A stretch of DNA of 64,000 nt, from the NCBI GenBank assembly GCA_964552205.1, contig CAZKFT010000003.1:1-64000 (forward strand), given 5' to 3'. Shown one piece after another: positions 41,062 through 49,848 of the stretch; the stretch's first letter is position 1; the number at the start of each line of letters is the position of its first letter. A program made the position numbers and the translations under genes. Under the pieces are notes generated by a model. The model worked only from the letters and a program-made list of their open reading frames with translations. It was not told the origin of the DNA and made no database searches. Source of the stretch: JAIVGZ01 sp964552205 (GTDB taxonomy: Bacteria; Pseudomonadota; Gammaproteobacteria; Natronospirales; JAIVGZ01).

Positions 41062-41862
41062 ATGCGCGACATAACAACACCACCCACTGTCCTGGCCATT
41101 TCCGGCAATGACCCTTCCGGTGGCGCAGGTATCCTTGCTGACATCGAGGCCATCATCTCGATGGGCGCCCATGCGGCACCCGTCATCACAACCCTGACGG
41201 TTCAGGACACGCGCAATGCCTGGCGGGTCGAACCGCTGGACCCCGATCTGGTCGTCGAACAGGCGGAGGCCGTACTGGCCGATCTGGAGGTCAAATCCAT
41301 CAAACTTGGCTTGCTGGGTAGCGTGGACATCGCACACGCCGTCGCTGGCTTGCTCGCACGCCACCCCGGCATTCCTGTGGTCCTGGACCCGGTGCTGATT
41401 GCGGGGGGTGGCGCGAAACTGGCGGAAACCAGCATCACCACCGTGATGTTGGACGAATTGATGCCGCTGGCCACGCTGGTGACACCCAACAGCGACGAAG
41501 CGCGCGCCTTGGCCCCATCGGCTACAGATTTGGAGGGGTGTGCACGGCACATGCTGGATTGCGGCGCAGGATGGGTACTGCTCAAGGGGGCTCACGAGCA
41601 AACCGCGACCGTGGTGAACCGCCTGTACGGGAGTGATGGCACCGTCGTTTCGCATGAGTGGGAACGGCTGCCCCATGACTTCCATGGTTCCGGTTGCACC
41701 TTGGCCTCCGCACTCGCTGGATTGCTGGCTAACGGTGTCGCTGTGACCGAGGCGAACGAACGCGCGCAACGATATGTGCAGTCGACACTCGTCCACGCAT
41801 TACACATCGGGCGTGGCCAACCGATTCCCAACCGCCTGTTCTGGGCCAAGCGACCAGAGTGA
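41062..41862 (+). CDS. thiD: Hydroxymethylpyrimidine/phosphomethylpyrimidine kinase
   Basis: 266 residues, ribokinase-fold enzyme phosphorylating HMP and HMP-P for thiamine synthesis. Seen: VLAISGNDPSGGAGILADI, KLGLLGS, VVLDPVLIAGGGA, VTPNSDEA, VLLKGAHE and the catalytic HGSGCTLASALA near the end. The ThiD-typical length and the substrate Gly-rich start agree. Stop and next start overlap (TGATG), so it is coupled to thiE. Confidence 0.95.
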   Translation: MRDITTPPTVLAISGNDPSGGAGILADIEAIISMGAHAAPVITTLTVQDTRNAWRVEPLDPDLVVEQAEAVLADLEVKSIKLGLLGSVDIAHAVAGLLARHPGIPVVLDPVLIAGGGAKLAETSITTVMLDELMPLATLVTPNSDEARALAPSATDLEGCARHMLDCGAGWVLLKGAHEQTATVVNRLYGSDGTVVSHEWERLPHDFHGSGCTLASALAGLLANGVAVTEANERAQRYVQSTLVHALHIGRGQPIPNRLFWAKRPE

Positions 41863-42464
41863 TGGATGCTCGCCTCGCGGGGCTTTACGCCGTTACCGCT
41901 GGCGCACGCCCGGATGCCGACTTGCCCACGCAGGTCGGAGCCGCACTGAGAGGCGGCGCCAGAATCATCCAGTACCGCGACAAGGGTACGGACACTGACC
42001 GCCGTTTGGACGAAGCACGGCAATTGCGGGCGCTCTGTACAGCGGCTGGCGCGCTGTTCTTCGTGAATGATGATGTGGCACTTGCCTGCAAAGTGGGTGC
42101 GGATGGTGTGCATCTGGGCGAGGACGATGACGATCCTCCCAAGAGCGCGCTGCTGGTGGGTGTCTCCTGCTATGACTCGCTGGAGCGAGCCGTGCAGGCG
42201 CAAGCGGATGGTGCGGACTATGTTGCGTTTGGTGCGTTCTTTCCCTCCCCCACCAAACCGCATGCACGCAGGGCGTCGGTCGCGCTATTGAAGGAGGCGC
42301 GCGCCACACTGCACATTCCCATCTGCGTCATCGGAGGAATAACCGCGACCAATGGCCGGCCGCTGGTTGAGTCAGGAGCCGACATGGTTGCCGTCTCCAG
42401 CGCGCTATTCACCCGAACGGACATCGAATCCGCCACCCGCGAATTGATGGCGTTATGGGAGTGA
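41862..42464 (+). CDS. thiE: Thiamine-phosphate synthase
   Basis: 200 residues, TIM barrel joining HMP-PP and HET-P to thiamine phosphate. Seen: GLYAVTAG, RIIQYRDKG, FFVNDDVALACKVGADGVHLGEDD, DYVAFGAFFPSPTKPHA, VIGGITATNGRPLVESGADMVAVSSALF. The ATG at 41862 overlaps the thiD stop; a GTG at 41859 is also open. ThiC, ThiG and the thiazole genes are elsewhere. Its end overlaps the DUF418 gene by 12 bp on the other strand. Confidence 0.95.
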   Translation: MDARLAGLYAVTAGARPDADLPTQVGAALRGGARIIQYRDKGTDTDRRLDEARQLRALCTAAGALFFVNDDVALACKVGADGVHLGEDDDDPPKSALLVGVSCYDSLERAVQAQADGADYVAFGAFFPSPTKPHARRASVALLKEARATLHIPICVIGGITATNGRPLVESGADMVAVSSALFTRTDIESATRELMALWE

Positions 42465-43688
42465 CTTTCCGTAGGTCAGCGTTCTCCATACCCACTCCAT
42501 CGGCCCCATCCGGAAGCGGCTCAGCCACCAGGCACTGAACCACATTTGGCCACCGTACAGGACGAGTGCCAATGCGGTTGCGCCCGCCCGTCCGATGTCA
42601 CCGTAGAACCCAAGTCCGTAACCGTAGAAGAACAATGTGAACACAATCGAGTGTGTGAGGTAATTGGTCAGCGCCATACGACCGAGCGGTGCAAGGTGCA
42701 CAGTCCATGCTCGACCAAGACGAACCAGAGTTGCCAGCGTTCCCACATACGCCAGACACAAGGCAAGGCTGGCAATGTTGTTGACCATCACAAGCGAGGT
42801 GTTGCGCGGAGTCGGGAAAGTCATGTCCACATCCATGCCGTTGAATCCCCACACCAAGGCCAGAGGCAAGCCGATGCCGTACCCGAAGAGCATCATGCGT
42901 TTGAAGAGTCGCGCGTTGCCTGCGAGATCAGCGAAGACCCCTGCGCGCCCCAAGGATGCGCCGATGAGGAACAGACCCAGAATCATGGGCACGAAGAACA
43001 GCACACCACCGCCCATATACAGGGACCTCCACTCATGGATGCGCCACTGCACAACCTCCCAATACCCGCCTGTGGCGTAAATGACCTCCCCACGAGCGAC
43101 ATCGGCCAACAGCGCAGCGCGATTGTCGGCGAACCCTGCCAGCAACTCGGCACCACCATCGGGTGCCATCTGGGCACCTATGACCCCCAGCGTCCCCAGC
43201 CACATCAGCAGTATCGGCACCAGCCAGAATGCCAGGCCCCACTTCCACAGTCGGCTCGCGGGCGTCTTGACGAAGAACAGCAACAAGAAACCGACCATTG
43301 CATAGGTGTGGAGAATGTCGCCGCCCCAGATGAGAAAGCAGTGCGCGAAGCCGATGACCAGCAACACCAGCAGGCGCCGCGCGAACAAGCTCCGCCCACC
43401 CACGCCACGGCGGATGGCACGGTCCAGAAAAATAACGAAGCCCAATCCGAACAACAGCGAGAACATCGTATAGAACTTGCCCTGGACAAAAACGAACGAG
43501 AACCAAGCCACTGCAAAGTCCAAGCCGGTCTGGCTGCTGTCGAAGCCGACCATGATGCCCTGCAGCGGCCGCTGGAAGAACTCGATGTTCATCAGCAGGA
43601 TGCCGAGCAATGCAAAGCCGCGGATGATGTCGAGTACATGCATGCGCTCGTCGGCCTGAATCGGCCCGAGCTGGTTGGAATCGTTCAT
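42453..43688 (-). CDS. DUF418-type multi-pass membrane protein
   Basis: 411 residues with about ten hydrophobic segments. The N-terminal HVLDIIRGFALLGILLMNIEF and C-terminal GRMALTNYLTHSIVFTLFFYG with GPMEWVWRTLTYGK are hallmarks of the DUF418/YeiB family, related to acyltransferase-3-like membrane proteins. Function unknown; inner membrane. SD-like GGGGAGGG lies before the ATG. It diverges from hemL across 47 bp. Confidence 0.88.
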   Translation of the reverse strand: MNDSNQLGPIQADERMHVLDIIRGFALLGILLMNIEFFQRPLQGIMVGFDSSQTGLDFAVAWFSFVFVQGKFYTMFSLLFGLGFVIFLDRAIRRGVGGRSLFARRLLVLLVIGFAHCFLIWGGDILHTYAMVGFLLLFFVKTPASRLWKWGLAFWLVPILLMWLGTLGVIGAQMAPDGGAELLAGFADNRAALLADVARGEVIYATGGYWEVVQWRIHEWRSLYMGGGVLFFVPMILGLFLIGASLGRAGVFADLAGNARLFKRMMLFGYGIGLPLALVWGFNGMDVDMTFPTPRNTSLVMVNNIASLALCLAYVGTLATLVRLGRAWTVHLAPLGRMALTNYLTHSIVFTLFFYGYGLGFYGDIGRAGATALALVLYGGQMWFSAWWLSRFRMGPMEWVWRTLTYGKSLP

Positions 43689-43720
43689 TGCGCCCTCCCC
43701 AAGGGACAGTGACCTTTCGG

Positions 43721-43735
43721 TAGAATACCCGACCT
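43721..43735 (+). promoter_or_regulatory. Putative -10 element for a short-leader hemL mRNA
   Basis: TAGAAT (43721-43726), 9 nt, ATG 43736, with no SD between. The same spacing and sequence as at 6801. On the other strand TATTCT overlaps it and could serve the DUF418 gene. Confidence 0.45.
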
Positions 43736-45010
43736 ATGACCGAATCGCTCTTTTCAGAAGCCAGCCGATACATTCCCGGCGGTGTGAACTCGCCTGTTCG
43801 CGCATTCCGTGGCGTGGGCGGGGACCCCTTGTTCATCAAGCGGGCTCAGGGCGCTTATATAGAAGGAGAGAATGGGCGGCGCTATATCGACTATGTCGGC
43901 TCCTGGGGTCCCATGATTTGTGGCCATGCCCACCCAGCGGTGATCGAAGCGGTGCAGAAGGTCGCTGTGGATGGCTTGAGCTTCGGCGCGCCCTGCGTCC
44001 TGGAGACGGAACTCGCGAAGCGGGTGTGTGGCCTCGTTCCATCCATCGAACTGGTGCGATTTGTCAGTTCCGGCACCGAGGCGACCATGAGCGCCATTCG
44101 CCTCGCGCGCGGTTACACCGGCCGCGATGCCATCGTGAAGTTCGAGGGTTGCTACCATGGACACTCCGACTCCCTGCTGGTGAAAGCGGGCTCCGGCGCG
44201 TTGACACTCGGCGTCCCCACCTCTCCCGGTGTACCTGCGGATTTCGCCAAGCACACCATCACCCTGCCGTTCAATGACGCAGCCGCAGCGGAACGCTGCT
44301 TCGCCGAACACGGCGAGCGCATCGCCTGCGTCATCGTCGAACCGGTCGCAGGCAATATGAACTGCATCCCGCCCGTTCCAGGTTTCCTGGAGACACTCCG
44401 CACGCAATGCGATGCACACGGCACGGTCCTCATTTTCGATGAGGTGATGACGGGATTCCGAGTGGCGCTGGGTGGCGCGCAAGCGCATTACGGCGTGACG
44501 CCGGATTTGACCACCCTGGGCAAGGTCATCGGCGGCGGCATGCCGGTAGGCGCCTTCGGCGGCAAGCGTGCGGTGATGGAACACATCTCACCGCTAGGCC
44601 CGGTCTATCAGGCCGGAACGCTATCCGGGAATCCGGTGGCTATGGCGGCTGGCATTGCGACCCTGGACCTGGTCGCCGCGCCGGGCTTCCACGACAAGCT
44701 CGCGGAGACCACCAGAACATTGTGTGAAGGGCTGGAACACGCGGCCACGCAAGCCGGTGTGCCGCTCACCACGCACCATGTCGGTGGCATGTTCGGCTTC
44801 TTCTTCAGCGAGGCCCGCAATATCAGCACCTACGAGCAAGTCACGGCATGCGACATCGAGGCCTTCAAGCGCTTCTTCCACGCCATGCTCGAGGGCGGCG
44901 TATATCTTGCGCCATCCGCTTACGAGGCTGGTTTCGTTTCATCTGCACACGGACCAACGGAAATCGAGGCAACGCTTGCTGTAGCGACTCAGGCCTTCAG
45001 TCTGCGCTGA
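43736..45010 (+). CDS. hemL: Glutamate-1-semialdehyde 2,1-aminomutase
   Basis: 424 residues. PLP enzyme making 5-aminolevulinate in the C5 heme pathway. Seen: YIPGGVNSPVRAF at the N-terminus, YVGSWGPMICGHAHP, FVSSGTEATMSAIRLAR, KFEGCYHGHSDSLLVKAGSG, LIFDEVMTGFR, and PLP-Lys in LTTLGKVIGGGMPVGAFGG. GTLSGNPVAMAAG is present near residue 300. Length matches HemL. No SD; TAGAAT stands 9 nt before the ATG. The end overlaps the Lon-N gene by 14 bp (convergent). Confidence 0.97.
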   Translation: MTESLFSEASRYIPGGVNSPVRAFRGVGGDPLFIKRAQGAYIEGENGRRYIDYVGSWGPMICGHAHPAVIEAVQKVAVDGLSFGAPCVLETELAKRVCGLVPSIELVRFVSSGTEATMSAIRLARGYTGRDAIVKFEGCYHGHSDSLLVKAGSGALTLGVPTSPGVPADFAKHTITLPFNDAAAAERCFAEHGERIACVIVEPVAGNMNCIPPVPGFLETLRTQCDAHGTVLIFDEVMTGFRVALGGAQAHYGVTPDLTTLGKVIGGGMPVGAFGGKRAVMEHISPLGPVYQAGTLSGNPVAMAAGIATLDLVAAPGFHDKLAETTRTLCEGLEHAATQAGVPLTTHHVGGMFGFFFSEARNISTYEQVTACDIEAFKRFFHAMLEGGVYLAPSAYEAGFVSSAHGPTEIEATLAVATQAFSLR

Positions 45011-45578
45011 GGCTTGGCAAGGCCTGTGCAATCGCAGCCAGGCGTTCAATCGGATCCAGAATCTCCAACTGCGCCTGCCGCGCCGACAGGGACAGCGGCA
45101 GCAGTTCCGAAAGTCGGTCAGCCACCCAACCAGCATCGTTGCGCGGGAAGGATTCCGCAGGTGCGTCATGTATCTCGGCCAACATCCGGATTGCCAAATC
45201 CGCGAGCGCCTTGAAATCATCCGGGACCATCACTTCCGCCGGCTCCGACAAGACCCTGATGTCGGCGACATTCAGCCCATCCGGCTCTACACCCGGGTTG
45301 GTGGCCTCGACCCTTTGTTCCCCGACACAGGTGATGTGCAGCAAGCCATCCTCGCCTTGGTCCCAATCCACAATGCGGGCAGTCGACCCCATTGGATGAT
45401 AGCGCGCCCTTCCGACCTCACTGCCCTGCTCAATCATGCAGACCACGAACGGGATGTCCTCGCGCATGCAACGGCGCACCATGTCGATATAGCGCGTTTC
45501 GAAGATGCGCAGCGGGAGGATGCCATCCGGGAACAGGACGGTGTTCAGCGGGAAAACCGGGAGATGGAGCTTGCTCAC
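44997..45578 (-). CDS. LON-substrate-binding-domain protein (Lon N-terminal-like)
   Basis: 193 residues. LPVFPLNTVLFPDGILPLRIFE and RYIDMVRRCM are the PUA-like Lon N-domain start; YHPMGSTARI and DGLLHITCVGEQR follow. It lacks the ATPase and protease domains, so it is a stand-alone family member of unknown role. The GTG at 45578 overlaps the ubiX stop (GTGA) and matches the conserved first residues; an upstream GTG at 45599 is open too. Coupled downstream of mpl and ubiX. Confidence 0.88.
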   Translation of the reverse strand: MSKLHLPVFPLNTVLFPDGILPLRIFETRYIDMVRRCMREDIPFVVCMIEQGSEVGRARYHPMGSTARIVDWDQGEDGLLHITCVGEQRVEATNPGVEPDGLNVADIRVLSEPAEVMVPDDFKALADLAIRMLAEIHDAPAESFPRNDAGWVADRLSELLPLSLSARQAQLEILDPIERLAAIAQALPSLSAD

Positions 45579-46195
45579 TCCGGTTCCTGTGCACCCCACC
45601 GCGGTGCCAGGTCCTGAGCAATGCCCAGGTGGTCGAGCACCCGCGCGACGACGAAGTCGACGAGGTCCTCCACCCGTTGCGGCATGTGATAGAAAGCGGG
45701 ATTCGCCGGCATGATGGTCACGCCAATCTGCGCCAGCTTGAGCATATGCTCGAGATGAATTGGAGAGAACGGCATCTCACGCACCACGAGAATCAACGGT
45801 TGGCGTTCCTTGATCATGACATCGGCTGCCCGCTCGATAAGGCTGCGACTCGCACCGGTGGCGATGGCAGCCAGCGTCGCCGTGGTGCATGGGCAGACCA
45901 CCATGGCGGCCGGCGGATTGGATCCACTCGCCACCGGCGCAGTCCATTGCTCTTTGCCGTACACCACCAGCTGGCCCTCCTGCGCATCGGTGTATTCCAC
46001 CAGTGTGCGTTCCACCTGCGCGGTGGCCCCGGAGAGTTTGAGGTCCGTCTCCATATTGATGACGAGCTGCGCCGGACCCGACACCATGACCTGCACTTGT
46101 CGTCCGGCTTGCACCAGGCACTGCAGCAGACGCAAACCGTATTGCGCACCGGAAGCGCCGGTGAGAGCGACCGCGATCGGCTTATCGTTGTTCAT
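45575..46195 (-). CDS. ubiX: Flavin prenyltransferase UbiX
   Basis: 206 residues. Makes the prenylated FMN cofactor used by UbiD in ubiquinone synthesis. Seen: AVALTGASGAQYGLRLLQCL at the N-terminus, VVCPCTTATLAAIATGASRSLIERAADVMIKE and LVVREMPFSPIHLEHMLKLA, with IMPANPAFYH. The start overlaps the mpl stop (ATGA), and the stop overlaps the Lon-N start, so all three are coupled. Confidence 0.96.
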   Translation of the reverse strand: MNNDKPIAVALTGASGAQYGLRLLQCLVQAGRQVQVMVSGPAQLVINMETDLKLSGATAQVERTLVEYTDAQEGQLVVYGKEQWTAPVASGSNPPAAMVVCPCTTATLAAIATGASRSLIERAADVMIKERQPLILVVREMPFSPIHLEHMLKLAQIGVTIMPANPAFYHMPQRVEDLVDFVVARVLDHLGIAQDLAPRWGAQEPE

Positions 46196-47550
46196 GCGGC
46201 CTTCTCCAATGCGTCGAGGAGCTTCTGGTGGATGCCACCGAACCCACCGTTACTCATGACCAGTACCTGATCGCCGTCTCTCAGCATCGGCACCAGACGC
46301 GTCACGATGTCGTCCGGGCTGGCTGCTGCCCACGCCTCTCCGGAGAGCGATTTCAGGGTCGTTGGCACATCCCACGCGACACCCGCCGGAGAATGCAATA
46401 CGACCATATCGGCAGCGCCCAGCGCCGCGGGTAACTGGTCTGCATGGTGACCCATACGCATGGTGTTTGAGCGCGGGTCCACGACCGCGATGATGCGCGC
46501 ATCCTGATAACGACTGCGCAGGCCACCCAGCGTCGAGGCAATAGCCGTTGGATGGTGCGCGAAATCGTCCCAGATGGTCACGCCACCTACCGTACCTCTG
46601 GACTCCATCCGGCGCCGTACGCCGCCGAACGATGACAGGGCGCTCATGGAGACCGACGGCGGAACGCCTGCGTGCCGCGCGGCAGCGATGGCGGCCAATG
46701 CGTTCTCCACCATGTGCGCCCCGGCGTGATGCCATTGCACATCCCCCAATACACCGCCCGCGAACGCGACCTTGAAGGTGCTGAAGTCTGCAGCAATATC
46801 CAATGCCTCCCAGCCCGCTGGCGACCCGACGCGCTCAACCGGTGTCCAACAACCCATGTCCAACACGCGTTCCAATGCGGGCGCACCCGCATTGGAAACA
46901 ATGCAACCGTTTCCGGGGATGGTGCGCACGAAATGGTGGAACTGCCGCTCGATGGCGGCGAGGTCTGGGAAGATATCCGCGTGGTCGAACTCCAGATTGT
47001 TCAGGATGGTCGTGCGCGGTCGGTAGTGGACGAACTTGGAACGCTTGTCAAAAAACGCCGTGTCGTATTCATCGGCCTCGACCACGAAGAACGGTGCCGC
47101 ACCCAACCGCGCGGAAGTCTCAAAGTCCATCGGCACACCCCCGATGAGAAACCCGGGCGAGAGCCCCGCCTGTTCCAGTATCCATGCGAGCATGGTCGCT
47201 GTGGTTGTCTTACCGTGTGTGCCTGCAACCGCGAGTACCCAACGGTCTGCGAGCACCTGCTCAGCCAACCACTGCGGACCAGAGGTGTAGGGAATGCCAC
47301 GCTCCAAGACCGCCTCTACAGCGGGATTTCCCCGCGAGAGCGCATTGCCTATGACGACAACATCCGGCGTCGGCTCCAACTGCGCCGGATCCCAGCCCTC
47401 TGTCAGTTGGATACCCAAGGCCTGAAGCTGCGTACTCATGGGCGGATAAACACCTGCATCCGCGCCGGTCACGCGATGACCAGCCGCTTTCGCCAATGCA
47501 GCGATGCCGCCCATGAAGGTGCCGCAGATTCCGAGGATGTGCAGGTGCAT
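46192..47550 (-). CDS. mpl: UDP-MurNAc:L-alanyl-gamma-D-glutamyl-meso-diaminopimelate ligase
   Basis: 452 residues, murein-peptide recycling ligase of the Mur family. Seen: HLHILGICGTFMGGIAALA at the N-terminus (dinucleotide-like UDP site), LAVAGTHGKTTTATMLAWILE (P-loop), YDTAFFDKRSKFVHYRPR, ILNNLEFDHADIF, and DDFAHHPTAI. Length matches Mpl. The ATG at 47550 was chosen because the family start MHLHILG lies there; the longer frame to 47655 is a shadow of rnd. Only 22 bp separate it from divergent rnd. Confidence 0.95.
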   Translation of the reverse strand: MHLHILGICGTFMGGIAALAKAAGHRVTGADAGVYPPMSTQLQALGIQLTEGWDPAQLEPTPDVVVIGNALSRGNPAVEAVLERGIPYTSGPQWLAEQVLADRWVLAVAGTHGKTTTATMLAWILEQAGLSPGFLIGGVPMDFETSARLGAAPFFVVEADEYDTAFFDKRSKFVHYRPRTTILNNLEFDHADIFPDLAAIERQFHHFVRTIPGNGCIVSNAGAPALERVLDMGCWTPVERVGSPAGWEALDIAADFSTFKVAFAGGVLGDVQWHHAGAHMVENALAAIAAARHAGVPPSVSMSALSSFGGVRRRMESRGTVGGVTIWDDFAHHPTAIASTLGGLRSRYQDARIIAVVDPRSNTMRMGHHADQLPAALGAADMVVLHSPAGVAWDVPTTLKSLSGEAWAAASPDDIVTRLVPMLRDGDQVLVMSNGGFGGIHQKLLDALEKAA

Positions 47551-47572
47551 GGTCTGCGATAATAGCAGTCCA
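47551..47572. promoter_or_regulatory. 22-bp divergent intergenic region with overlapping TATTAT/GATAAT -10 elements
   Basis: Plus strand GATAAT (47558-47563), 9 nt, ATG 47573. Minus strand TATTAT (47564-47559), 8 nt, ATG 47550. The two boxes share five bases. Predicted leaders are 2-3 nt in either direction, and the predicted start sites are about 18 bp apart. No SD for either gene. Confidence 0.6.
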
Positions 47573-48664
47573 ATGTTCGAACTTGTCGCAGACCGCCCCG
47601 CTCTTCTCGACCTCGCCCAGCGGCTCTCCACCGCTGACTGGATAGGCCTGGACACCGAGTTCGTCCGCGAGACGACCTACTGGCCGAAACTGTGCCTGGT
47701 TCAGGTCTCCACCCGGGAGGGCGTGGTTGCCCTGGTGGACCCCATTGCGCTCGGCGATATCACGCCCCTGCTGGACATCCTTTGGCGATCCGATGTCTTG
47801 AAGGTCTACCACGCCGGCTCACAGGACCTTGAGTTGTTCTATCGGCTGCGCGGCGCGCTGCCCGGACCGGTGTTCGACACCCAGGTGGCGGCGGCGCTCA
47901 CCGGGGACGACGACCAGATCGGATACGCGGCCGCTGTCGAGGCGCACTTGTCAGTGAAACTCGCCAAGGCCCACACGCGCACGGATTGGTCGCGGCGCCC
48001 GTTGAAGGCGGGTGAACTCGAATACGCGGCGGAAGATGTGCTGCATTTGCCGGCGCTATACGCGGCGCTGTCCGCAGAGCTGGAATCGCGCGGTCGCATG
48101 GACTGGGCGCTCTCGGAATCCCTCCTTGCCACGGATCCCACCCGGTATGCCGCGAACCCGGACGCTGCATGGAAACGAGTCAAAGGCATGCGCGACTTGG
48201 ATGGAACCAGCATGGCTATCTTGCGTGCCCTCGCTGCCTGGCGGGAACGCACGGCAGAAAGCAGCGACCGGCCACGACGCTGGATTTTGGGCGACGAGCC
48301 CTTGTTGCGCATTGCCCGCGAACAACCCGCGGATGCCAACGCACTTGCCGCCATCGAAGGCATGCCGGCAGCCGTGGTTCGCAAACACGCTGCTGCCTTG
48401 CTCGCCGTGGTGGAAACAGGGCGAGAAAGCCCGCTGGAGAACTATGCGGCTCTTGAAGGCCTGGACCGGAAGGAACGCGACCGCGTGGATGCACTGATGA
48501 AACATGTTCGCGCAAGGTCGCAGGAACTGCGAATCGCGCCAGCGATGCTGGCGACACGGAAAGACTGCGAGGCAATCGTGCGCGGTACACCGCCAGCCGG
48601 CTTGTTGACCGGCTGGCGGGCGGGTTTGATTGGCGAAGAACTGCTGGAAATAGCTACGCCTTAA
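47573..48664 (+). CDS. rnd: Ribonuclease D
   Basis: 363 residues. DEDD 3'-5' exoribonuclease: WIGLDTEFVRETTYWPKLCL (DxE), YHAGSQDLELFYRL (D), and LEYAAEDVLHLPALYAAL (D/Y). HRDC-like regions follow (MAILRALAAWRERTAE, LFALEGLDRKERDRVDALM-like stretch). Trims tRNA 3' ends and other RNAs. Start by family N-terminus (FELVADRPALLDLAQ) and the GATAAT box. The stop overlaps the convergent adk stop by 4 bp. Confidence 0.94.
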   Translation: MFELVADRPALLDLAQRLSTADWIGLDTEFVRETTYWPKLCLVQVSTREGVVALVDPIALGDITPLLDILWRSDVLKVYHAGSQDLELFYRLRGALPGPVFDTQVAAALTGDDDQIGYAAAVEAHLSVKLAKAHTRTDWSRRPLKAGELEYAAEDVLHLPALYAALSAELESRGRMDWALSESLLATDPTRYAANPDAAWKRVKGMRDLDGTSMAILRALAAWRERTAESSDRPRRWILGDEPLLRIAREQPADANALAAIEGMPAAVVRKHAAALLAVVETGRESPLENYAALEGLDRKERDRVDALMKHVRARSQELRIAPAMLATRKDCEAIVRGTPPAGLLTGWRAGLIGEELLEIATP

Positions 48665-49764
48665 CGGCGGCGGCGTGCTGCTGCCTTCTTTTTCTTCGGC
48701 GCAGGCTTCTTTTTCTTTGGTGCAGCTTTCTTCTTGGGTGCTGGCTTCTTTCTCTTCGGCGCGGCTTTCTTCTTGGGTGCCGACTTCTTTTTCTTCGGCG
48801 CGGCTTTCTTCTTGGTCACTTTCCGCTTGGGCGCAGCACGCTTGGCAGACTTCTTTTTCGCGACCTTCTTCTTCGCAGCTACCTTTTTCTTCGGTGCAGC
48901 CTTCTTCTTGGCCACCTTTTTCTTCGCAGCTACCTTCTTCTTGGCCACCTTCTTCTTCGCGACCTTCTTTTTCTTGGGCGCGGCTTTCTTCTTCGGCGCG
49001 GCCTTCTTCTTGGCCGGCTTCACCTCGGCCTTGGCTTTCGGCTTCGCCTTCTTGGCAGCGGCGGCCACGACCGCGGTGATGGCATCGACTGCGCTGGAGG
49101 CTTTGGCCTTCTTCCTGCGCAGCACATCCACAATGGCGGTTACGCGTTTGAACACCGCGTTAACCTCGCCAAACCCGTCCACCTCGGCGAGCTTGTCCTG
49201 CTCGTCGTAGTAACCGACAAGCGGCTTCGTCTGGGTATCGTAGACACGCAAGCGGTTGGAGATGGTTTCTTCGTTGTCGTCGGCACGGTGGTGCAGCGTG
49301 CCACCACACTTGTCGCACTGGCCATCGAGTTTCGGGGGCGAAGTGAACATGTTGTACAGCGTGCCGCAGGAAGTGCAGGTTCGACGACCGACCATGCGCT
49401 GCAGGAGGATGTCGAAGTCCACGTCAATCAGCAGCGCCATATCCAAGGGTTGGCCCATGCCGAGGAGCATCTGATCCAGCGCCTGCGCCTGAGCCAGATT
49501 CCGCGGGAAGCCGTCCAGCACAAACCCGCTTCGGGCGTCGCGCTCGCGCAGGCGTTCGCGGATGATGCCGAGCACGATGTCGTCGGAGACGAGCTGCCCG
49601 GCATCCATGGCCGCCTTGGCCTGAAGTCCCAGCGGCGTCCCGGAAACCAGGGCAGCACGCAAAAGGTCACCCGTGGACACCTGCGGGATGCCGTATTTGT
49701 CCACAAGCAACTTGGACTGGGTGCCTTTGCCGGAGCCCGGCGCGCCCAGAAGCACGATTCTCAT
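48661..49764 (-). CDS. adk: Adenylate kinase with zinc-type LID and a long Lys/Ala/Pro-rich C-terminal tail
   Basis: 367 residues. Residues 1-217 are a complete adenylate kinase: P-loop LLGAPGSGKGTQ, STGDLLRAAL, FVLDGFPRN, and a LID with four Cys (130, 133, 150, 153) of the zinc-binding type. Residues about 218-367 are a basic tail of imperfect KKKAAPKK and KKVAKKK repeats ending RRRR, like histone H1 or AlgP/PhaF-type nucleoid proteins. E. coli-type Adk has about 214 residues and no tail. The tail is one continuous frame with no stop near 217 and its codons vary, so a frameshift is unlikely; the repeats could be length-variable. DNA or RNA binding is inferred. It diverges from the phosphofructokinase gene over 159 bp. 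Confidence 0.95.
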   Translation of the reverse strand: MRIVLLGAPGSGKGTQSKLLVDKYGIPQVSTGDLLRAALVSGTPLGLQAKAAMDAGQLVSDDIVLGIIRERLRERDARSGFVLDGFPRNLAQAQALDQMLLGMGQPLDMALLIDVDFDILLQRMVGRRTCTSCGTLYNMFTSPPKLDGQCDKCGGTLHHRADDNEETISNRLRVYDTQTKPLVGYYDEQDKLAEVDGFGEVNAVFKRVTAIVDVLRRKKAKASSAVDAITAVVAAAAKKAKPKAKAEVKPAKKKAAPKKKAAPKKKKVAKKKVAKKKVAAKKKVAKKKAAPKKKVAAKKKVAKKKSAKRAAPKRKVTKKKAAPKKKKSAPKKKAAPKRKKPAPKKKAAPKKKKPAPKKKKAAARRRR

Positions 49765-49842
49765 TATTGACAGCCCCTATTCGGTTGGTGGTTATCGGGG
49801 GACGGTCAAGTTAACCGCACGCCCGCGACCCGTCAACGAAGA

Positions 49843-49848
49843 TATAAT
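49843..49848 (+). promoter_or_regulatory. Putative -10 of the phosphofructokinase gene
   Basis: A perfect TATAAT 76 nt before the ATG at 49924. No convincing -35 stands 16-18 bp upstream. The leader of about 68 nt then holds an AT-rich stretch (TATATATATTTC) and the SD AGGAA. The remaining divergent region (49765-49923) contains nothing else recognisable. Confidence 0.5.

Noticed and set aside
45392..46270. 292-codon frame opposite ubiX
   Set aside because: Antisense shadow of coupled Lon-N/ubiX genes.
48734..49210. Phe/Ala-rich frame antisense to the adk tail (and a Ser-rich one at 48675-49079)
   Set aside because: It is the reverse reading of the Lys-codon repeats (AAG/AAA read as CTT/TTT); no start signal or family similarity.
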